The translations under genes and the position numbers were made by a program. From Rhodococcus sp. ARC_M5 (GTDB lineage: Bacteria > Actinomycetota > Actinomycetes > Mycobacteriales > Mycobacteriaceae), in assembly GCF_022810405.1 (NCBI RefSeq), contig NZ_JALGQE010000014.1, forward strand, positions 1-64,000: DNA of 64,000 nt. Direction: 5' to 3'. Numbering within the stretch: the first letter of the stretch is position 1; every line of letters starts with the position of its first letter. Positions 8,134-16,510 of the stretch are shown here, piece by piece. Below the pieces are notes generated by a model. The model had not been told where the DNA came from, did no database searches, and saw only the letters and a program-made list of their open reading frames with translations.

Positions 8134-9021
8134 GTGAACTCAGGACGGCAGGAACTCGACGCACCCACCAGGCTCGTCGGATTTGTCGTCGGGATTGCGT
8201 TCCTGTTCCTGGCGGCCCTGTTCGTCGGCGACAAGATCGGACCCGACGCGCAGGCGACGGCAGCAACGCCGCACACCGACCACGGCGCACACGACGACAC
8301 CACTGCCTCGGCGGCAGTTCCTGCCGGGCTGCAGGCGACCCAGGACGGCTACACGCTGTCGCTCGATCGGGCCGTGGTCGAGTCCGGCCCCGACGTACCG
8401 CTCGCCTTCACGATCAGCGGACCGGACGGAGCTGCTCTGACCGACTACGACGTCGTGCACACCAAGGAACTGCACCTCGTCGCCGTGCGGCGCGATCTGA
8501 CGGACTTCCAGCACGTACATCCGACGCGAAACGCGTCGGGAACATGGTCGACGGCTCTCGATCTCACCCGGCCCGGGCCGTACCGTCTGTTCGCCGACTT
8601 CACTCCGGCCGGCGGGGAGAATATCACCCTCGGAGCCGAGCTGACCGTTCCCGGTGACTATCGGCCGCAGGCCCCGAGTACACCGAATGTGACATCGAGT
8701 GTCGACGGTTACGACGTGACGCTCGCCGGCGCGGTGGTCGCGGGGGAGGAATCCACGATTGCCTTGACCATCGATCAGAACGGCCGTGAGGTCACCGACC
8801 TGGAGCCGTACCTCGGCGCGTACGGACACCTGGTGGCCCTGCGCGCCGACGACCTCGCCTACCTGCACGTACATCCGGAGGACGGGCCGCCGGGGCCGAC
8901 GGTCGACTTCGCCGTCGACGCACCGACCGCGGGAACATATGCGCTCTATCTGGACTTCCAGCACCGGGGAGTCGTGCACACCGCCGAATTCGTCATCGAA
9001 GTAGAAGGGAATCAGGGATGA
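8134..9021 (+). CDS. Membrane-anchored extracytoplasmic protein of the copper operon, two HVHP modules
   Basis: A 295-aa protein with one N-terminal membrane helix (residues ~14-33) and a mostly extracytoplasmic part. After a His/Asp-rich linker ([11 protein letters not shown], ~45-55) come two similar beta-rich modules. Each ends with a His motif: FQHVHPTRN in the first and YLHVHPEDG in the second. Each contains a '[11 protein letters not shown]' / '[11 protein letters not shown]' strand, which suggests an internal duplication. Such proteins are commonly encoded immediately before copper P-type ATPases in actinobacteria; a periplasmic copper-binding or chaperone role is inferred, not shown. 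Start is the GTG at 8134 behind AGGGTGG, 10 bp after a CsoR-like site. The stop overlaps the ATPase start (ATGA). Confidence 0.8.
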   Translation: MNSGRQELDAPTRLVGFVVGIAFLFLAALFVGDKIGPDAQATAATPHTDHGAHDDTTASAAVPAGLQATQDGYTLSLDRAVVESGPDVPLAFTISGPDGAALTDYDVVHTKELHLVAVRRDLTDFQHVHPTRNASGTWSTALDLTRPGPYRLFADFTPAGGENITLGAELTVPGDYRPQAPSTPNVTSSVDGYDVTLAGAVVAGEESTIALTIDQNGREVTDLEPYLGAYGHLVALRADDLAYLHVHPEDGPPGPTVDFAVDAPTAGTYALYLDFQHRGVVHTAEFVIEVEGNQG

Positions 9022-11204
9022 GTACGGAAACCGAACTGATTCTGGGTGGCATGACCTGTGCGTCGTGCGCCAACCGCATCGAACGCAAGCTCAACAAGCT
9101 CGACGGAGTATCGGCGACGGTCAACTACGCCACCGAGAAGGCGCGCGTCACCAGTGACGGCGTGGCCACCGACGAGCTGATCGCGGCCGTCGAAGCCGCC
9201 GGCTACACCGCCACTCTTCCCGCGGCCGAACCAGCCGACGAACTCCCCACCGATCCGCTGAAGCAACGCCTGATTGTCTCGGCGGTGCTCAGCGTGCCGG
9301 TGATCGCGATGGCGATGATCCCGGCGTTGCAGTTCACCAACTGGCAGTGGCTGTCGTTGACTCTCGCCGCGCCCGTGGTCGTGTGGGGCGCACTGCCGTT
9401 CCACCGCGCGGCATGGACCAACCTGCGGCACGGCACCTCGACCATGGACACCCTCGTCAGCATGGGCACCCTCGCGGCGTTGGGGTGGTCGCTCTACGCA
9501 CTGTTCTTCGGCACCGCAGGCACGCCAGGCATGACGCATCCGTTCGAGTTCACGATCGCGCGGACGGACGGGGCGAGCAACATCTACCTCGAGGCCGCGG
9601 CGGGTGTGACCACCTTCATCCTGGCCGGGCGATGGTTCGAGAGCCGGTCCAAGCGTCAGGCCGGGGCGGCGCTGCGTGCCCTCATGGACCTCGGTGCAAA
9701 GACGGTTGCCGTACTGAAAGACGATAGGGAACACCAGATTCCGATCGAGCAGTTGGCCGTCGGCGATCTGTTCGTCGTTCGTCCGGGTGAGAAGGTGGCC
9801 ACCGACGGCACCGTCGAGAGTGGATCCTCGGCCGTCGACCGATCGATGCTGACGGGTGAATCCGTGCCCGTGGAGGTCGGCGTCGGCGATGCCGTGGTCG
9901 GTGCGACGCTCAACGTGGGTGGTCGAATCACCGTGCGAGCACAGCGAATCGGTTCCGATACTCAGCTCGCCCAGATGGCGAAGGCCGTCGAGGACGCGCA
10001 GACGGGCAAGGCGCAGGCGCAGCGTTTGGCCGATCGCATCTCCGGGATCTTCGTACCGATCGTCATCGCGATCTCGGTTGCGACGCTCGGATTCTGGCTC
10101 GGTGCAGGCAGTTCCGCGGCAGGTGCGTTCACCGCTGCGGTTGCGGTGCTCATCATCGCGTGCCCGTGTGCGCTCGGACTGGCCACACCCACGGCACTGA
10201 TGGTCGGCACCGGGCGGGCGGCGCAACTCGGCATCCTGATCAAGGGTCCGGAAATTCTCGAATCCACGCGACGCATCGATACTGTCGTGCTCGACAAGAC
10301 AGGAACCGTCACCACCGGTGAGATGACTCTGCAGTCGGTGCACGTGGCCGACGGCGAGGACGAGAACGTGGTCCGTGCCGTGGCAGCGGCGTTGGAATCG
10401 GGTTCGGAGCACCCCATCGCCCGAGCCATCGCGGGTTCGGCCCAGTCCATGACGGTCGAGGAATTCACGAACCTCGAGGGCCTCGGCGTGCAGGGCGTCG
10501 TCGATGGCCGGGCAGCGGTCATCGGGCGCCGCTCGTTGTTGGCCGACTGGTCGATGCCTCTACCGGCGGAATTGGCCGATGCCTTCGAGACGGCCGAACA
10601 CGAGGGCCGCACCGCCGTCGCCCTCGGCTGGGACGGCAGGGCCCGCGGCGTGCTGGTGGTCTCCGATGCGGTGAAGCCGACCTCTAAGCAGGCCGTCGCG
10701 GAACTCCGAGCACTCGGCCTGACTCCTGTCATGCTGACCGGCGACAACGAGGCCGCCGCGCGCACGATCGCTGCCGAGGTGGGAATCGACCAGGTCATCG
10801 CCGGTGTCCTGCCGACGGGCAAGGTCGATGCCGTCACCGACCTGCAGGCGTCGGGCAAGGTCGTGGCGATGGTCGGCGACGGCATCAACGACGCAGCCGC
10901 GCTGGCCACGGCCGACCTGGGTCTCGCGATGGGTACCGGCACCGATGTGGCGATCGAGGCCAGCGACCTGACGTTGGTGCGTGGTGATCTCCGGGCCGTC
11001 GGCGACGCCATCAGGCTCTCCCGGCGCACGCTGAGCACCATCAAGGGCAACCTGTTCTGGGCCTTCGCCTACAACGTCGCGGCGATCCCGCTGGCCGCGG
11101 CGGGCCTGCTCAACCCGATGCTCGCGGGCGCTGCGATGGCGCTCTCCTCGGTGTTCGTGGTGAGCAACAGCCTGCGGTTGCGCCGGTTCCGTTCCTCGAT
11201 GTGA
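9018..11204 (+). CDS. copA: Copper-exporting P1B-type ATPase
   Basis: A heavy-metal P-type ATPase of 728 aa that pumps Cu(I) out of the cytoplasm. Domains in order: one HMA domain with GGMTCASC (Cys 14 and 17); membrane segments; actuator TGES (in [12 protein letters not shown]); the metal-binding [11 protein letters not shown] with CPC at ~382-384; the phosphorylation loop DKTGTVT (Asp ~426); the SEHPIARAI His-Pro signature of P1B pumps; GDN; and [10 protein letters not shown]. The C-terminal helices end with the [15 protein letters not shown] motif typical of Cu(I) pumps (CopA/CtpV group). It overlaps the preceding anchored protein by 4 bases, so both are one operon behind the CsoR-like operator. 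Confidence 0.95.
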   Translation: MSTETELILGGMTCASCANRIERKLNKLDGVSATVNYATEKARVTSDGVATDELIAAVEAAGYTATLPAAEPADELPTDPLKQRLIVSAVLSVPVIAMAMIPALQFTNWQWLSLTLAAPVVVWGALPFHRAAWTNLRHGTSTMDTLVSMGTLAALGWSLYALFFGTAGTPGMTHPFEFTIARTDGASNIYLEAAAGVTTFILAGRWFESRSKRQAGAALRALMDLGAKTVAVLKDDREHQIPIEQLAVGDLFVVRPGEKVATDGTVESGSSAVDRSMLTGESVPVEVGVGDAVVGATLNVGGRITVRAQRIGSDTQLAQMAKAVEDAQTGKAQAQRLADRISGIFVPIVIAISVATLGFWLGAGSSAAGAFTAAVAVLIIACPCALGLATPTALMVGTGRAAQLGILIKGPEILESTRRIDTVVLDKTGTVTTGEMTLQSVHVADGEDENVVRAVAAALESGSEHPIARAIAGSAQSMTVEEFTNLEGLGVQGVVDGRAAVIGRRSLLADWSMPLPAELADAFETAEHEGRTAVALGWDGRARGVLVVSDAVKPTSKQAVAELRALGLTPVMLTGDNEAAARTIAAEVGIDQVIAGVLPTGKVDAVTDLQASGKVVAMVGDGINDAAALATADLGLAMGTGTDVAIEASDLTLVRGDLRAVGDAIRLSRRTLSTIKGNLFWAFAYNVAAIPLAAAGLLNPMLAGAAMALSSVFVVSNSLRLRRFRSSM

Positions 11205-11247
11205 CCGGTTGGTAGCAGCGAACGGCTTGCTAGTACAGGATGGAGCC

Positions 11248-11481
11248 ATGTCCGACGCACACGATGTCCCCATCCGCGACGAATCGATCAGACTGGGTCA
11301 GTTCCTCAAGCTCGCCAACCTCATCGAATCCGGTGCCGAGGCGAAGGGCGTGATCGCCGACGGTTTGGTCAGCGTCAACGGGGATGTGGACGTGCGGCGC
11401 GGACGGCAGTTGCAGCACGGTGATGTCGTATCGGTCCAGGGTGGGCCCTCTGCCCGCGTGAGCAAGGAAGAGGCACTGTGA
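11248..11481 (+). CDS. S4-domain RNA-binding protein (YaaA/RlbA-like)
   Basis: A 77-aa protein that is little more than an S4 RNA-binding domain: IRLGQFLKLANLIESGAEAK, then VSVNGDVDVRRGRQLQHGDVV. This small S4 family binds structured RNA or ribosome-associated RNA; the actual partner here is unknown. The ATG at 11248 follows GGATGGAG at a good distance; the longer frame upstream (to 11209) lacks one. It overlaps the methyltransferase gene by 4 bases (GTGA). Confidence 0.85.
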   Translation: MSDAHDVPIRDESIRLGQFLKLANLIESGAEAKGVIADGLVSVNGDVDVRRGRQLQHGDVVSVQGGPSARVSKEEAL

Positions 11482-12215
11482 AGGTCGGTAAGAGCGGACT
11501 GCCGCGCAACGAAGTTCCCGGGGCGTTCGACGTCGGAGCGAAGGCGTACGACCGACTCGTCGGAGCGAACCCCGGTTACCACGAACACCTGCTCAAGTCG
11601 GCCAAGCGGCTGCGGATCCCGAACCTGGGGGCAGGCCTGCGTCTGCTCGACATCGGTTGTGGCACCGGCGCATCCACTGCAGCGCTGCTCGAAGCCGCGC
11701 CGCATGCGGAGATCGTCGCCGCCGACGCGTCGGCCGAGATGCTCGACGTCGCGCGGAGCAAGGAGTGGCCGTCGAACGTGACGTTCGTGCACTCACGCGT
11801 CGAGGATCTGGCGATGAACGGGGTCGACGGTCCGTTCGACGCCATTCTCGCTGCGTACCTCATCAGGAACGTCGACGATCCGGACACGGAGCTGAAATCG
11901 CTTCTGTCGCTGCTGCGTCCGGGCTCGACCATCGCATTCCACGAGTACTCCGTGCATGATTCGCTGCGGGCCAGGATCTCCTGGAACGTGGTGAGCTGGG
12001 GCATCATCATTCCGCTCGGCTGGCTGGCGACGCGCGATGCGACCCTGTACCGGCATCTGTGGCGCAGCGTGGTGACCTTCGACGGCGCATCGGCCTTCAT
12101 GCGGCGGATGCAGCGTGCCGGCTACACCGGTGTCGCCAGAGAAACCATGACCGGTTGGCAGAACGATGTGGTGCACACGTTCCTCGGTTCTCGTCCCGCG
12201 GAGGAAGAGCGTTGA
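11478..12215 (+). CDS. SAM-dependent methyltransferase, CrtT-like
   Basis: A class I methyltransferase of 245 aa: SAM motif I LLDIGCGTGAST (~53-64), acidic loop IVAADASAEML, and a motif IV-like DAILAAYLIRNVDDP. The C-terminal third (SWNVVSWGIIIPLGWLATRDATLYRHLWRSV) is amphipathic and aromatic-rich, suiting a lipid substrate; it resembles UbiE-type enzymes. Directly followed (TTGA overlap) by a CrtU-like desaturase. In the Streptomyces crt clusters crtT (methyltransferase) and crtU are neighbours, so a role in aromatic carotenoid formation is the best inference; the reaction of CrtT is itself not well established. GTG start, overlapping the S4 gene. Confidence 0.75.
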   Translation: MKVGKSGLPRNEVPGAFDVGAKAYDRLVGANPGYHEHLLKSAKRLRIPNLGAGLRLLDIGCGTGASTAALLEAAPHAEIVAADASAEMLDVARSKEWPSNVTFVHSRVEDLAMNGVDGPFDAILAAYLIRNVDDPDTELKSLLSLLRPGSTIAFHEYSVHDSLRARISWNVVSWGIIIPLGWLATRDATLYRHLWRSVVTFDGASAFMRRMQRAGYTGVARETMTGWQNDVVHTFLGSRPAEEER

Positions 12216-13729
12216 CCGATTCGAAAAAGGTCACCCATGCTGCCGCGCCGGGCTATTCCAGTGCCGGTCAACTGGCGGACATCCCGCACGTGGTGGTGGT
12301 CGGTGGTGGTATCGCAGGTTTGAGTGCTGCGACCGCACTGGCCGAGCGCGGGGTGAAAGTGCACGTGGTCGAGCGCGAGAGCTACCTCGGTGGTCGCGTC
12401 GGCGGGTGGGACACGACGCTCGAGGACGGGTCGCCCGCGACGATGAGCCGTGGCTTCCATGCGTTCTTTCGGCAGTACTACAACCTCCGAAACCTGTTGC
12501 GCCGCACCGATCCCGGGTTGGCGCGGTTGCGTCCGGTCGACGACTACCCGCTGATCGACGGTGACGGCCGAATCGACGGATTCAAGGGGCTGCCGGATAC
12601 GCCGCCGCTCAACGCCTTCGCGTTCGTCAAGCGCAGTCCGACGTTCCGGTGGAAGGATCTCACCGACCTCAACGGCATCGCAGCGCTGCCGCTGATGACG
12701 GTGAGTGTGCCCAAGACCTTCGACGAGCTGGACACCACTCCGGCCGCAGAATTTCTGCGCAACATCAACTTCCCCGAGGCGGCACGGCACCTGGCGTTCG
12801 GAGTGTTCTCCCGAAGCTTCTTCGCCGACCCCGAGAAGATGTCCGCCGCCGAGCTGGCGATGATGTTCCACATCTACTTCCTCGGCTCCTCCGAGGGGTT
12901 GATCTTCGACGTTCCCCGTGACCCGTACCCGCAGGCGCTGTGGAACCCGTTGGGGGACTACCTCGCCGGTCTGGGCGTCGACATCAGGACCTCCACACCG
13001 TGCGGCGAGATCACCCGCGGCGGTTTGCGCAAGTTTCGCGTCGACGCAGGCGGCATCATCGACGCCGACGCGGTGGTACTCGCCACCGATATCGCCGGAC
13101 TGCAGCGGGTGCTCGAGCAGTCCACGGAGCTCGGGACGCCGGAGTGGCGCGAACAGATTGCGGCCCTGCAGAACACGCCGCCGTTCCTGGTGCACCGAGT
13201 CTGGTTGAGCAAGGCCGTCAACGCTGATCGTCCCGCCTTCATCGGCACCGGTGGTATGCCCCCGATCGACAACATCAGTGTGCTCGAACGATTCGAGGAC
13301 GAGGCGGCGCAGTGGGCTGCCCGCACCGGCGGCTCCGTCGTCGAACTGCACGCCTACGCCGCCGAGGAATCCGAGGAGGTCACCCGGCAGCAGCTGATGG
13401 ATCGGATGCACGAGATCTATCCGGAAACCGCTGCTGCAGAGGTCGTCGCAGAGCGATCCGAGTGGCGCGACGACTGCCCCATGTTCGGCCTCGGCGCGTT
13501 CGCCGAACGCCCGACCGTCCGCACCCCCGAACCCGCACTGGTACTCGCGGGTGACGGCATCCGCATCGACCTGCCGGTGGCACTGATGGAACGTGCGGCC
13601 ACCACCGGTCTGCACGCTGCCAACACGCTTCTGGCGAGTTGGGGTATCACCGGTCACGACATCGAAACAGTGCCCACGAGTGGACGATTCAAGATGTTCG
13701 ACGCCATCGAAAAGCTCATGAACAGGTGA
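12212..13729 (+). CDS. crtU: CrtU-like FAD-dependent carotenoid desaturase/methyltransferase
   Basis: A 505-aa flavoprotein of the carotene-desaturase superfamily. The dinucleotide motif VVVGGGIAGLSAATALAERG lies at about 28-47, followed by VVERESYLGGRVGGW and the CrtU-typical SRGFHAFFRQYYNLRNLLRR segment; the C-terminal FAD motif is LVLAGDGIRIDLPVALMERAATTG. CrtU (isorenieratene synthase) converts beta-ionone rings to methylated aromatic rings, giving isorenieratene or chlorobactene-type pigments, which fits rhodococcal pigmentation. The start is the TTG at 12212, directly behind GGAGGAAGAG and overlapping the methyltransferase stop; the longer upstream frame runs through that gene and is discarded. 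No other crt gene is in the window. Confidence 0.8.
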   Translation: MTDSKKVTHAAAPGYSSAGQLADIPHVVVVGGGIAGLSAATALAERGVKVHVVERESYLGGRVGGWDTTLEDGSPATMSRGFHAFFRQYYNLRNLLRRTDPGLARLRPVDDYPLIDGDGRIDGFKGLPDTPPLNAFAFVKRSPTFRWKDLTDLNGIAALPLMTVSVPKTFDELDTTPAAEFLRNINFPEAARHLAFGVFSRSFFADPEKMSAAELAMMFHIYFLGSSEGLIFDVPRDPYPQALWNPLGDYLAGLGVDIRTSTPCGEITRGGLRKFRVDAGGIIDADAVVLATDIAGLQRVLEQSTELGTPEWREQIAALQNTPPFLVHRVWLSKAVNADRPAFIGTGGMPPIDNISVLERFEDEAAQWAARTGGSVVELHAYAAEESEEVTRQQLMDRMHEIYPETAAAEVVAERSEWRDDCPMFGLGAFAERPTVRTPEPALVLAGDGIRIDLPVALMERAATTGLHAANTLLASWGITGHDIETVPTSGRFKMFDAIEKLMNR

Positions 13730-14193
13730 GTTCAGGCGTTCGGATCGAGGGCGACGATCTGTCGCGTCCGGACGTGCACGCGCTGCTGACCGAACATCTC
13801 GCGGACATGCATGCCACCTCGCCTGCCGAGAGTGTGCACGCCCTCGATCTGTCGAGTCTGCGCGGACCGGACGTCAGCGTGTGGACTGCCTGGGAGGCGG
13901 ACGCTCTGCTGGGAATCGTTGCTTTGAAGGAGCTTTCACCCGATCACGGTGAGCTGAAGTCGATGCGGACTACGGGGGCGGCGCGGGGCCGCGGTGTGGC
14001 GTCGAGTCTGCTCGTTCATGTTCTCGACGACGCGCGCCGACGCGGGTACGGGCGGGTGAGCCTGGAGACGGGAACTCAGGACTACTTCGCCGCCGCCCGC
14101 AGGTTGTATGCGCGGCATGGATTCGCCGAGTGCCCGCCGTTCGCGGAGTACGTGGTCGATCCATCGAGTGCGTTCTTTTCGTTGTCTCTGTAG
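13726..14193 (+). CDS. GNAT family N-acetyltransferase
   Basis: A 155-aa GNAT enzyme with the order expected: VWTAWEADALLGIVALKEL, ELKSMRTTGAARGRGVASSLLVHVLDDAR (acetyl-CoA loop with R..RG.A), and LYARHGFAECPPFAEY at the C-terminus. The pattern is close to the putative acetyltransferases often called YafP/PhnO-like, with unknown acceptor. GTG start at 13726 overlaps the crtU stop by 4 bases, so it is the last gene of the S4-methyltransferase-crtU operon, followed by a strong terminator. Confidence 0.85.
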   Translation: MSSGVRIEGDDLSRPDVHALLTEHLADMHATSPAESVHALDLSSLRGPDVSVWTAWEADALLGIVALKELSPDHGELKSMRTTGAARGRGVASSLLVHVLDDARRRGYGRVSLETGTQDYFAAARRLYARHGFAECPPFAEYVVDPSSAFFSLSL

Positions 14194-14205
14194 ATGTTTC
14201 CGATG

Positions 14206-14243
14206 AGAAGGGCCGGCACCGAATGCTCGGTGCCGGCCCTTCT
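14206..14243. terminator. Strong 17-bp hairpin terminator
   Basis: AGAAGGGCCGGCACCGA pairs perfectly with TCGGTGCCGGCCCTTCT across a 4-base loop (ATGC). The helix extends outward a few more pairs (GATG/CGTC with one G-T). It stands 12 bp after the GNAT stop and so ends the crt-type operon; the leftward hsp20 gene also reads towards it. Confidence 0.9.
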
Positions 14244-14458
14244 CGTCAGGCTGCGTGCTGTGTGTGCGGGTAGAGATCGTCGTCGAGAGGCTCGGCTCGA
14301 CACTGATCGAGCACATCTGCCGTCGAGCATTCCCTCGTGCTCGTCTCGACGCCCACCACCGTGCGCCACCAGCGCTCACGGTCGGTCGATTCCGTCCACA
14401 CCACCGCCTCGGATTGCATTGCGCATCACCCCCACTGCCGTGTCGTGGTCGGTTCGAT

Positions 14459-14908
14459 TCAGGTCGTCTCGTGTTCGATGGACTTCTGCTCGCTGGGCGA
14501 CTCGGCGCGAGCGATATCGATCTTTCGAGGTTTCGCACGCTCGGCGAGCGGAATCGTCACCGACAGAACGCCGTTGTCGTAGGACGCAGCGATGCGTTCG
14601 GTGTCGACACCGTCACCGAGTGAGACCTGGCGACGATAGGTTCCGGCGAAGCGCTCCGAGGAAATCCACTGCACACCCGAGCTTTCCGGTGCCGAACGAT
14701 GCGCGGTGAGCGTCAAGGTGCCGCGATCGACGTCGACGTCGATGGATCCCGGGTCGATGCCGGGCAGATCGGCGCTGAGTACGTAGTGATCATCGACCTT
14801 GTACAGATCCATCGGCATGAATCGTGGAGCGCGGTCCGAACCGGAAGAGACACCCAGCATCGCCGAGGCCAGTGAATCGACGTCACGGAACGGATCGAAT
14901 CGAAGCAC
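14459..14908 (-). CDS. hsp20: Small heat-shock protein, Hsp20/alpha-crystallin family
   Basis: A 149-aa ATP-independent chaperone that binds unfolding proteins. The N-terminus is short (MLRFDPFRDVDSLASAM), then the alpha-crystallin domain: DLYKVDDHYVLSADLPGIDPGSIDVDVDRGTLTL, FAGTYRRQVSLGDGVD and the conserved IAASYDNGVLSVTIPLAE. The C-terminal tail carries PRKIDI, close to the I-x-I oligomer motif. The GTG at 14908 is 8 bases after AGGAGG; a GTG at 14917 overlaps that ribosome site and is less likely. A CIRCE element lies 72 bp upstream, so heat-shock control by the repressor HrcA is expected. Confidence 0.92.
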   Translation of the reverse strand: MLRFDPFRDVDSLASAMLGVSSGSDRAPRFMPMDLYKVDDHYVLSADLPGIDPGSIDVDVDRGTLTLTAHRSAPESSGVQWISSERFAGTYRRQVSLGDGVDTERIAASYDNGVLSVTIPLAERAKPRKIDIARAESPSEQKSIEHETT

Positions 14909-14979
14909 AGCAACCACCTCCTGTACGCAGATGCGCTCACCCCTGTGGTGAGTCGCTCCTCAACTGTGCAGAACAGAAA

Positions 14980-15006
14980 TTAGCACTCTCACCCTTGGAG
15001 TGCCAA
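14980..15006. promoter_or_regulatory. CIRCE heat-shock operator (HrcA site)
   Basis: TTAGCACTC-N9-GAGTGCCAA differs from the CIRCE consensus (TTAGCACTC-N9-GAGTGCTAA) at a single base. HrcA binding to CIRCE represses groES/groEL in many actinobacteria. Here the element sits upstream of hsp20, in its promoter region, not next to a gro gene. Confidence 0.88.
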
Positions 15007-15138
15007 GAGTCTTCGGGCAGTTTCTCGAGAAATTTTCAGCTTCAATAGTGCTGTGGCGCAGCAGGGGTCGAGTTCGCGGCCCGACTGGCTGACAATGATC
15101 GGTCGCGGACTCCACCACCGCTTACACTCACGCTGGTG

Positions 15139-15630
15139 ATGACCATCGTGCCGTACGTCGAGCAGTACCGAGCCGAGGTGCTCGCGCTGTCACTTCGCGC
15201 GTGGGAACCGGTGTTTCCGCTCGTGCAGGAGTCCGTCCCTCCGTTCGTGTACGACTGTTTCTATCCGGCGGGGTGGAGAGCGCGTCAGTACGACGATCTG
15301 GCGGCCGTCGTCGACGACGAACCCGAGAACGTGGACGTTGCTCTGGACGGTGACAGTCCGATCGGCTGGGTCTGCACCCGACTGCACCCCGACGACAACA
15401 TGGGTGAGGTGTATGTCCTCGTCGTCGATCCAGCCCGGCAACGAGACGGTATCGGTCGAGCGCTCATGAAAGGATCGTTCGAAAGGGTGAAGGCAGCCGG
15501 ACTGCGGATGATCATGGTAGAGACCGGTGATGATCCCGGCCATGCGCCAGCGCGAGCAGCGTACGAGGCGAACGGTTTTCAGCGATGGCCTGTTGCTCGG
15601 TACTTCAAGGATCTTGCCGACGGATCGTAG
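15139..15630 (+). CDS. GNAT family N-acetyltransferase
   Basis: A 163-aa acetyltransferase. Visible GNAT elements are PIGWVCTRLHPDDNMGEVYVLVVDPARQRDGIGRALMKGSFERVKAAG (strand 4 and the R/Q-x-x-G-x-G acetyl-CoA loop), then GHAPARAAYEANGFQRWPVARYFK at the end. The substrate is unknown. The ATG at 15139 is preceded by an in-frame GTG (15136); neither has a strong ribosome site. Confidence 0.82.
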   Translation: MTIVPYVEQYRAEVLALSLRAWEPVFPLVQESVPPFVYDCFYPAGWRARQYDDLAAVVDDEPENVDVALDGDSPIGWVCTRLHPDDNMGEVYVLVVDPARQRDGIGRALMKGSFERVKAAGLRMIMVETGDDPGHAPARAAYEANGFQRWPVARYFKDLADGS

Positions 15631-15655
15631 CGTGGTCGGGTCGGAAGATCCGTGA

Positions 15656-15677
15656 TACTTAGCCCTTGCGCTAAGTA
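15656..15677. promoter_or_regulatory. Perfect dyad operator at the start of the ArsR-SRPBCC operon
   Basis: TACTTAGC-N6-GCTAAGTA, an 8-bp perfect inverted repeat whose last base is the A of the first in-frame ATG (15677). ArsR-type repressors bind such dyads and regulate themselves, so this is the probable autoregulatory site. If transcription begins inside the dyad, the ATG at 15701 may be the real start. Confidence 0.7.
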
Positions 15678-16045
15678 TGACTACAGCGATAGTGTGCCTT
15701 ATGGCTCAGTATTCGGAAGTTCTCGACGACGTGTTCCAGGCCTTGGCGGATCCGACGCGGCGCGCGGTTCTGGGTCGGCTCGGGTCGGGACCGGCAACTG
15801 TGGGGGAGCTCGCCGAACCGTTCGACATGACGTTGCCGTCGTTCATGAAACACATTCGTCTGCTCGAACGCAGTGGCTGGATCACTACGCGCAAGGTCGG
15901 CCGCGTCCGTGCGTGTTCGATCGAGCGAGCCAACTTGGACGTGGCCGGTCACTGGCTGGAAGACCAACGGGCCGTCTGGGAATCCCGGACGGATCGCCTC
16001 GAACAGTTCGTCACCGGCTCCTCGAAAGAAAGTGAAGCGCAATGA
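15677..16045 (+). CDS. ArsR-family winged-helix regulator
   Basis: A 122-aa regulator (114 aa if started at the ATG 15701, MAQYSEVLDDVF). The winged helix is typical: VFQALADPTRRAVLGRLGSGPATVGELAEPFDMTLPSFMKHIRLLERSGWITTRKVGRVRACSI. It lacks the metal-binding CxC of metal-sensing ArsR proteins, and belongs to the group paired with SRPBCC/AHSA1 proteins. It overlaps its SRPBCC partner by 4 bases and has a perfect dyad at its 5' end. The inducer is unknown. Confidence 0.87.
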   Translation: MTTAIVCLMAQYSEVLDDVFQALADPTRRAVLGRLGSGPATVGELAEPFDMTLPSFMKHIRLLERSGWITTRKVGRVRACSIERANLDVAGHWLEDQRAVWESRTDRLEQFVTGSSKESEAQ

Positions 16046-16509
16046 CATTCATCGATCCTGCTTTGGACCTGACCATCTCCCGCGTCATCAAGGCTCCACG
16101 CGCTGCAGTCTGGAGTGCGTGGACGGACCCGTCGAAATTCGAGAAGTGGTGGATCCCCGCGCCCGCGTTGTGCCGCGTCGACGCCTGGGATCCTCAGCCC
16201 GGTGGTGCCTTCCGAACGCTGATCAGCGAATCCGGTGGCGACTTCGCGCCGCACATCGACGGTTGCTTCCTGGCCGTCGACGACGGTGAGCGCATCGTGT
16301 TCACCAACTCGCTCGTCGAAGGGTGGCGGCCGGCACCGCAGCTGTTCATGACCGCGGTGATCACCCTCTCCGACCACCCCGACGGAACCAACTACCACGC
16401 CCACGTGATGCACCGCAACGCAGAGGACCGAAAGATGCACGAGGAGTACGGCTTCCACGACGGCTGGGGGACCGTCATCGCACAACTCGCCGAGTTCGTC
16501 GAAGGCTAG
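16042..16509 (+). CDS. SRPBCC/AHSA1-family protein
   Basis: A 155-aa START-like protein (Aha1 C-terminal domain family): ISRVIKAPRAAVWSAWTDPSKFEKWWIP at the N-terminus, GGAFRTLI, VFTNSLVEGWRP, and a final helix HDGWGTVIAQLAEFVEG. These proteins form a deep hydrophobic pocket for small ligands, and those paired with ArsR regulators probably bind or act on an unknown small molecule. It is translationally coupled to the ArsR gene (ATGA). The Rieske gene converges on it with only one base between the stops. Confidence 0.87.
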   Translation: MTFIDPALDLTISRVIKAPRAAVWSAWTDPSKFEKWWIPAPALCRVDAWDPQPGGAFRTLISESGGDFAPHIDGCFLAVDDGERIVFTNSLVEGWRPAPQLFMTAVITLSDHPDGTNYHAHVMHRNAEDRKMHEEYGFHDGWGTVIAQLAEFVEG

Positions 16510-16510
16510 A

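Noticed and set aside
12122..13657. Long 511-codon frame on the minus strand opposite crtU
   Set aside because: It is an antisense shadow typical of high-GC codon bias, without any recognisable domain.
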